Positions 10,201 to 12,595 of a DNA stretch of 12,595 nt are shown here, in pieces. A model generated the notes under the pieces. That model had not been told where the DNA came from, did no database searches, and saw only the letters and a list, made by a program, of their open reading frames with translations. Positions within the stretch are counted from its first letter, which is position 1; every line of letters begins with the position of its first letter. The DNA comes from an uncultured Clostridia bacterium (GTDB taxonomy: Bacteria > Bacillota > Clostridia > Oscillospirales > Ruminococcaceae), in contig CALATN010000049.1 of NCBI GenBank assembly GCA_937891895.1, positions 1-12,595 of the forward strand. Direction: 5' to 3'. The position numbers were made by a program, and so were the translations under genes.

Positions 10201-10833
10201 GAAGAATTAATGGGAGACAAGAATGCTATAAAACAATATGTTTCTATCGCAAATCAAAGTGCTATTAAGTCAATTAATAATATGACTATTAAGATCTTTT
10301 CAAATACATCTTATTTCCAAGCATGTAATGATGCTATTGCAGAAAAATTATTTAATAGTCAAAAATATGAACGCTATATTGTTGGAAAAGCATTGAATAA
10401 ATCACGTTTTGACATGGATAAAGGTGATCGGTTTAATTTATTGTGGCAAGAATATATATCTATTTTTGTAGCGGATGGATACAATACTACGCGTGGATAT
10501 ATGTCTCAAAATCTGGAATTTCTATCGGAAATTATGGATAGAAAGGCATATATAGGAATGCCTTTTAAGAGAAGAATAGAGCTATATAAATTATTACAAG
10601 ATGCGGATTGCCTTGATGATTTAACTTCATATGCACCCACAGAAATGTTAGAGTATTTATGTAAAATCAACGGATTTAAAGATGAAATGGCAGCGACGAC
10701 ATTTGTTAATATGGTTGAAAGATATCCAACGTTACTTAAATCAGATAAGTTATATGAACATACTCATGAAAAGCTTGTTAGTCCACAGTTAAAAAGAAGG
10801 TACACGAAACTTAGAAAAAAGAATATACATTAA
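7246..10833 (+). CDS. Membrane-anchored P-loop NTPase, KAP/YobI-like family
   Basis: The protein is 1195 aa from the ATG at 7246, chosen because GGGAGGA (7234-7240) lies 5 bases upstream; an in-frame ATG at 7228 has no such site. The N-terminus carries a Walker A loop, SPFGSGKTSL (residues 48-57, K54, T55). Two hydrophobic segments follow (about 129-148 and 169-192), then Walker B, IVVIEDLDR (229-237, with E233 and D234), and a strand VIFIVTIKSE near 270-279. A transmembrane hairpin inserted between Walker A and Walker B is the hallmark of KAP NTPases. The opening LNTPVTDKAKDVVGLNVY and the overall length resemble Bacillus subtilis YobI (from memory, untested). Residues from about 300 to 1195 look mostly helical, without a motif I recognise. 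Family knowledge: KAP proteins include the phage-exclusion protein PifA. A membrane-bound sensor or effector in defence is therefore a reasonable inference, not shown. The gene is far more AT-rich than the operon upstream, which suggests transfer. Its transcript start is independent of the gal operon. Confidence 0.85.
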   Translation: MCKKKSTPLVFLNTPVTDKAKDVVGLNVYAQKLSDAIDAGAQMIAVTSPFGSGKTSLIELLRKQRTFNKIIKIPMWSQINSTEGKNDTIELHRNFVYQIANQLNHKKGTYINRRLSNNYGLLKLHTNKPILYFLTILIIVFMISIWFINEYESNVIEFFPVIENIIDTLPLILTFVSVVLGVIVISLGEIIFSSIKSEKEREIECDEIIDLYREEIVKGSIPFWYRKLIVVIEDLDRTDKSDAVIDFLKELRKYYIPEENGVFRRFRKKVIFIVTIKSEAELLDNSTKKDDVNINTQQSLYEKIFDYILNLHTINIEDYNSVLDGLLKTKREEIETILNLNKGTELINVPGMQWITRGEKVDIREIKARLNSAFLLYESLESKFSGTKPSFEKCAVAAYLTTAYAKEFSETDHYAFGKLVDLYIKGEEINYEDYLPSYNQSYLDEIKILIKAKHIDGTYHMYYYNYPKNSVIYTYDEMCIQKAILYGERNDKFQEAITNVLNAKSDIIRVTMDKVIKLGIVLPDIVFENESLYIHLLKHYESKVYEWFDNLDYSIESAEKTTNLIIKLLHYDSERKVYNSNFANKLCDIWEAKFKESSILVLRKRLCKDFSSEVLWYKKLFFNHHSLITDKEMAELSYESIIELVNVESDSFDYNAMKSLISLFPDFSVSISNMTSQESERYNLCITLTKKLLDNIEEIFDIDTLVMVYFDFMFKTQCILKKYEEKILNYYYECDENETIQQNIFNRYQQLINMLDEYELSDKTAEYIDELGIFTGYSEHVASKMFNHGYYITAMLILIELDKEPEFNLDCNITAVSEAIEWFVANNDYLEKVRSSILKTNRDIILNYKVLFSSSCPSLSEVEMKTLLKLEGITEKDIFNLIHPSTVREECAKELALYFSRKYQNNSLAYEILVYISNFEAKTAIRCMENINFDTSIKYQDFSKQKKFDIKKRFNEIYDLNTVQGVLGFMAVTKTLDSNLEHYIYEELMGDKNAIKQYVSIANQSAIKSINNMTIKIFSNTSYFQACNDAIAEKLFNSQKYERYIVGKALNKSRFDMDKGDRFNLLWQEYISIFVADGYNTTRGYMSQNLEFLSEIMDRKAYIGMPFKRRIELYKLLQDADCLDDLTSYAPTEMLEYLCKINGFKDEMAATTFVNMVERYPTLLKSDKLYEHTHEKLVSPQLKRRYTKLRKKNIH

Positions 10834-11196
10834 TGGTGGCTATTTTGTAAAATTACATGATAGCTCAAAAGACAAAGAATAACCCCAAGCTCAAGCAAAA
10901 CAGCCTGATCTTGGGGTCGCATTACAGATATATAATAAACCCCAAATCACATCTAATATAAATTGGTTGTTAAGGAGTTAGATTCATTACAGCTGACATA
11001 AAACCCCTTTTTTCGCTATATAATTTAATCTTAAGAGAATGTTTGCGGTGTTTTCGTATTTCAGAATTTTATTTTGCTTTTACAGGATAGAATGGATTGT
11101 CGGATGAAGATATGCAAGGTAATGTCAGGATAGAGATGTGTATTGTGTAGATGTTGGAAAAGTTTGTTAAATGGATTTATGTAAGAGGTATAGGTT
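10834..11196. promoter_or_regulatory. 363-base intergenic region with ACCCC repeats and competing stems
   Basis: No gene is supported here. ACCCCAAG (10882-10889) can pair with CTTGGGGT (10910-10917) across a 20-base loop. The same TTGGGGT (10911-10917) can instead pair with ACCCCAA (10939-10945). A third ACCCC lies at 11003-11007. CATTACAG occurs twice (10920-10927 and 10985-10992), each time 18-19 bases before an ACCCC, so the segment carries an imperfect repeat with a period of about 65 bases. None of the stems has a proper T-tract directly behind it, so an efficient terminator after the NTPase gene is not evident. A 13-codon ATG frame at 11092-11133 has only a weak AGGA upstream and is not called. 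The rest of the leader up to 11196 shows nothing further. Confidence 0.5.
10993..11024 (+). promoter_or_regulatory. Possible promoter for the DUF4238 gene
   Basis: CTGACA (10993-10998, 5 of 6 to TTGACA) is followed by overlapping -10 candidates: TATATA at 11017-11022 (18-base spacer) or TATAAT at 11019-11024 (20-base spacer, too long to be ideal). The third ACCCC and a T-run lie in the spacer. It would leave a leader of about 165 bases. Another TATAAT at 10931-10936 has no convincing -35. The call rests on consensus match only. Confidence 0.4.
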
Positions 11197-12117
11197 ATGA
11201 GTAATCCTAAAAAACAGCATTATGTCCCACAAGTGTATTTAAAAAATTTTTCATTTTCTGATAAAGAGCCATATAAAATATATGCCTTGTGCAAGAAAGA
11301 GAATAGAATATTTCCAGTGAATGTCAGCGATACATCAGTTGAGCACAATTTTTATACAGTAAATAAAAGGTCTGACCCATATATTGTTGAAACAACATAC
11401 GCAACAGTTATAGAACCGATGTTAGCTCGTGTTATTACTAAAATTCGAAAATCATGCGAAAATATACTTATTCAAAATCATACCTGTGTATTAAATCCTA
11501 AGGATAAAATAGATATGGCATATAGCATGATTTTTCAGCTTTTTAGAGGAAAAATCACAAGAGAATATACTAGAAAACAATATTTGAGTTTAGCACCTGT
11601 TGTTGCTGGAGAAGTCAAAGAGGTATTCAATCCTATAAGTGAGCAGCAAGAGATAATTTTAAATGAGATTACTACAAGCGAAGATTATTATAAATTAATA
11701 GCAACGTCAACAGCTTTAAATTATGAAAAGGTAAAGAGTATTACAGAGGAATTGCTAAAACGACATTTTGTGATTTTTAAGATTTGTGGAAATTCAGAAT
11801 TTATAACCAGTGACAATCCTGTAACGTTTATGGATGCAGAAACATTGGATGTTACTCCATTTCGCAACGGACTAGCTACACCAAAAACCATTGTATATTT
11901 CCCAATAACGCCTAAATTACTGTTAGCCGCATATCATCCCAATTATTATTTTAATACTTTTTCTAAATATGATTGCAGATTAGAATATATAGATAGTGAC
12001 AAGGAGTTCAATTTTATCAATACTTATAATTATAAACAAGTTGAAAGCAGCTATGCATATGTGTATTCTCGTAATGAAGAGACATTAAAGAATATCATTG
12101 CTAGTAAATGGAGGTGA
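11197..12117 (+). CDS. DUF4238 domain protein, function unknown
   Basis: The 306-aa protein begins with KKQHYVPQVYLKNFS (residues 5-19), the hallmark N-terminal motif of the DUF4238 family (HYVPxxYLxxF). The second family landmark, EFITSDNPVTF (201-211), is also present, followed by a YFPITPKLLLAA stretch. Length is normal for the family and both ends look intact. The ATG at 11197 follows AAGAGG (11183-11188) at 8 bases. No signal peptide or membrane segment is seen. The molecular function of DUF4238 is not established; members occur often in variable genome regions and next to mobile or defence genes, which is a family-level observation from memory. Base composition is AT-rich like the NTPase gene, and the two lie on the same strand, so they may belong to one module. 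The stop codon lies inside the ribosome binding site of the next small ORF. Confidence 0.85.
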   Translation: MSNPKKQHYVPQVYLKNFSFSDKEPYKIYALCKKENRIFPVNVSDTSVEHNFYTVNKRSDPYIVETTYATVIEPMLARVITKIRKSCENILIQNHTCVLNPKDKIDMAYSMIFQLFRGKITREYTRKQYLSLAPVVAGEVKEVFNPISEQQEIILNEITTSEDYYKLIATSTALNYEKVKSITEELLKRHFVIFKICGNSEFITSDNPVTFMDAETLDVTPFRNGLATPKTIVYFPITPKLLLAAYHPNYYFNTFSKYDCRLEYIDSDKEFNFINTYNYKQVESSYAYVYSRNEETLKNIIASKWR

Positions 12118-12118
12118 T
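12110..12118 (+). promoter_or_regulatory. Near-consensus Shine-Dalgarno overlapping the DUF4238 stop
   Basis: GGAGGTGAT is complementary to the 3' end of 16S rRNA over nine bases and is the strongest ribosome binding site in the window. It spans the TGA stop of the DUF4238 gene and lies 5 bases before a TTG (12123-12125). Its presence argues that translation did once, or still does, start there. Confidence 0.7.
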
Positions 12119-12122
12119 ACAT

Positions 12123-12296
12123 TTGAACTATGTTAATCTGTTTTCTAAAAATGCATAAGCAATATCTAAAGATTTTGATATTTCTACAACAACTAAAGAT
12201 ATATCAAAAATTGAAAAATTAATATCTTCAGTAGAAGCATTAATTACAAATAAAGATAAAGTTTCACAAGCACAAATTTATTATTTATGGCAATAA
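12123..12296 (+). pseudogene. Small third ORF interrupted by one in-frame TAA
   Basis: Starting from TTG at 12123, right after a near-perfect ribosome binding site, the frame reads 11 codons (MNYVNLFSKNA), meets TAA at 12156-12158, then stays open for 45 more codons to TAA at 12294-12296. The downstream part looks like a real protein: it is polar and probably helical (KDISKIEKLISSVEALI) and ends in QIYYLWQ. A single A-to-T change of an AAA lysine codon would explain the stop. I do not recognise the family. There is no ATG or good ribosome binding site after the stop that would rescue the second part. Alternatives are a functional 11-residue peptide, a sequencing error, or a chance open stretch. 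A different frame from ATG 12130 gives 30 codons, but its spacing to the ribosome binding site is 12 bases and its composition is less protein-like. Confidence 0.5.
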
Positions 12297-12302
12297 ATAA
12301 TA

Positions 12303-12327
12303 AAGCCACTGAAATTTCCAGTGGCTT
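12303..12327 (-). terminator. Hairpin acting as a terminator, better on the minus strand
   Basis: A 9-bp inverted repeat, AAGCCACTG (12303-12311) and CAGTGGCTT (12319-12327), has a 7-base loop. On the + strand it is followed by ACTGTTAG, with no T-tract. On the - strand it is followed by TATTATTTATT, which is T-rich. It starts 6 bases after the last stop of the small ORF, so it could still shape the 3' end of the + strand transcript. Confidence 0.55.
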
Positions 12328-12489
12328 ACTGTTAGAAAAGCATCTCAATCCGACCCATTATTTGCCCATTGTTTCAATAAATTTCTTATAAAAAATACAG
12401 CAAGTCAGAACAAGCGAAATGTTTGAAAACCTCGCAGGTAAGCCATTTTGCGCTATCTTGCATAATGGTTTTCTATGCTGAAACCTCAA
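12328..12489. other. Gene-free stretch next to the tRNA fragment
   Basis: No gene is supported on either strand. An imperfect inverted repeat, CCATTTTGC (12443-12451) and GCATAATGG (12460-12468), with one mismatch extends by a few more pairs including a G-T pair. A short direct repeat, GAAAACCTC and GAAACCTC, lies near 12425 and 12480. If the neighbouring tRNA fragment is an attachment site, this would be the element's inner flank, where recombinase arm sites are expected. That role is inferred from position only. Confidence 0.3.
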
Positions 12490-12512
12490 TTCAATTCCCG
12501 TACGGGTCACCA
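12490..12512 (+). pseudogene. 3' fragment of a tRNA gene, likely attachment-site remnant
   Basis: The bases fit tRNA positions 54 to 76 exactly: T-loop TTCAATT (12490-12496), 3' strand of the T-stem CCCGT (12497-12501), 3' strand of the acceptor stem ACGGGTC (12502-12508), discriminator A (12509) and CCA (12510-12512). The 5' T-stem strand expected before the loop (ACGGG) is absent; CTCAA is there instead. No acceptor 5' strand (GACCCGT), D-arm or anticodon arm lies upstream. An acceptor end ACGGGTC-A-CCA is common in bacterial tRNA-Lys, but identity cannot be proven from the fragment. A strong terminator follows 7 bases later, as expected behind a real tRNA gene. The break in the T-loop region fits a tyrosine recombinase using a T-loop crossover site. 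Chance is possible because CCCGTACGGG is also a simple palindrome. Confidence 0.65.
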
Positions 12513-12519
12513 GCTAATG

Positions 12520-12564
12520 AATCAGGAAACAACGTAGATACGTGGTTTCCTGATTTTCTTTTTT
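12520..12564 (+). terminator. Strong intrinsic terminator behind the tRNA fragment
   Basis: AATCAGGAAAC (12520-12530) pairs perfectly with GTTTCCTGATT (12545-12555). Inside it, after one mismatch, ACGT (12532-12535) pairs with ACGT (12540-12543) around a 4-base loop. The tail is TTCTTTTTT (12556-12564). It is most simply the original terminator of the tRNA gene whose 3' end precedes it. The last 31 bases of the window, which contain TTGTCC twice, are too short to assign. Confidence 0.9.
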
Positions 12565-12595
12565 GTGGATTTCGGGCTTTGTCCGCTACTTGTCC

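Noticed and set aside
10882..10917. Intrinsic terminator after the NTPase gene
   Set aside because: The 8-bp stem has a 20-base loop and is followed by CGCATTACAG instead of a T-tract, so I call it only an inverted repeat.
11092..11133. 13-codon leader-peptide-like frame before the DUF4238 gene
   Set aside because: It has only a weak AGGA upstream, no run of regulatory codons and no terminator structure directly after it.
12497..12506. CCCGTACGGG as a stand-alone operator palindrome
   Set aside because: The palindrome is explained by the T-stem and acceptor-stem strands of the tRNA end, whose T-loop, spacing and CCA all fit.
12345..12512. Minus-strand open frame of about 50 codons reading through the tRNA fragment
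   Set aside because: It begins with the antisense translation of a tRNA 3' end (residues like TRTGIE), a common false hypothetical protein, and has no start with a ribosome site.
7083..12595. CRISPR array or insertion sequence
   Set aside because: I see no regular repeat-spacer pattern, no transposase and no terminal inverted repeats with target duplications.

Overview
The window looks like a chromosomal segment from a low-to-mid GC gut Firmicute, most likely a Ruminococcus-like member of the Oscillospiraceae. The evidence is AGGAGG-type ribosome binding sites, a class II (Gram-positive type) galT, and a compact lactose/Leloir operon. The genus is an inference; no rRNA or other taxonomic marker is present.

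Positions 1-7082 hold one + strand operon. It contains the 3' end of a GPH/MelB-type sugar transporter, a GH2 beta-galactosidase (LacZ type, 984 aa from the start chosen here), galactokinase, UDP-glucose 4-epimerase and class II galactose-1-phosphate uridylyltransferase. Gaps between genes are only 4-21 bases, each gene has a clear Shine-Dalgarno site, and the operon ends in a perfect 12-bp terminator hairpin. Together the genes import a galactoside such as lactose, hydrolyse it to glucose and galactose, and convert galactose through galactose-1-phosphate and UDP-galactose to glucose-1-phosphate.

Positions 7083-12296 are different in character. The DNA becomes much more AT-rich (hand count of one 60-base line in each part: 27 GC at 2941-3000, 16 GC at 9481-9540). 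A good sigma-A promoter drives a 1195-aa membrane-anchored P-loop NTPase of the KAP/YobI-like type. After a 363-base gap with repeated ACCCC motifs and competing stems comes a DUF4238 protein (306 aa). Overlapping its stop codon is a near-perfect Shine-Dalgarno site for a small third ORF that is interrupted by one in-frame TAA. This looks like an accessory, possibly phage-defence, module.

Positions 12297-12595 carry no gene I can support. They contain a hairpin that reads as a terminator on the minus strand, then what appears to be the last 23 bases of a tRNA gene (T-loop, 3' side of the T-stem, 3' side of the acceptor stem, discriminator base, CCA) without the rest of the tRNA, followed at once by a strong intrinsic terminator. 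The simplest reading is an attachment-site remnant (attR-like) of an element integrated into the T-loop of a tRNA gene, with the original tRNA terminator still in place beyond it. No second copy of this segment lies in the window, so the other end of the element must be to the left of position 1 or has been lost.
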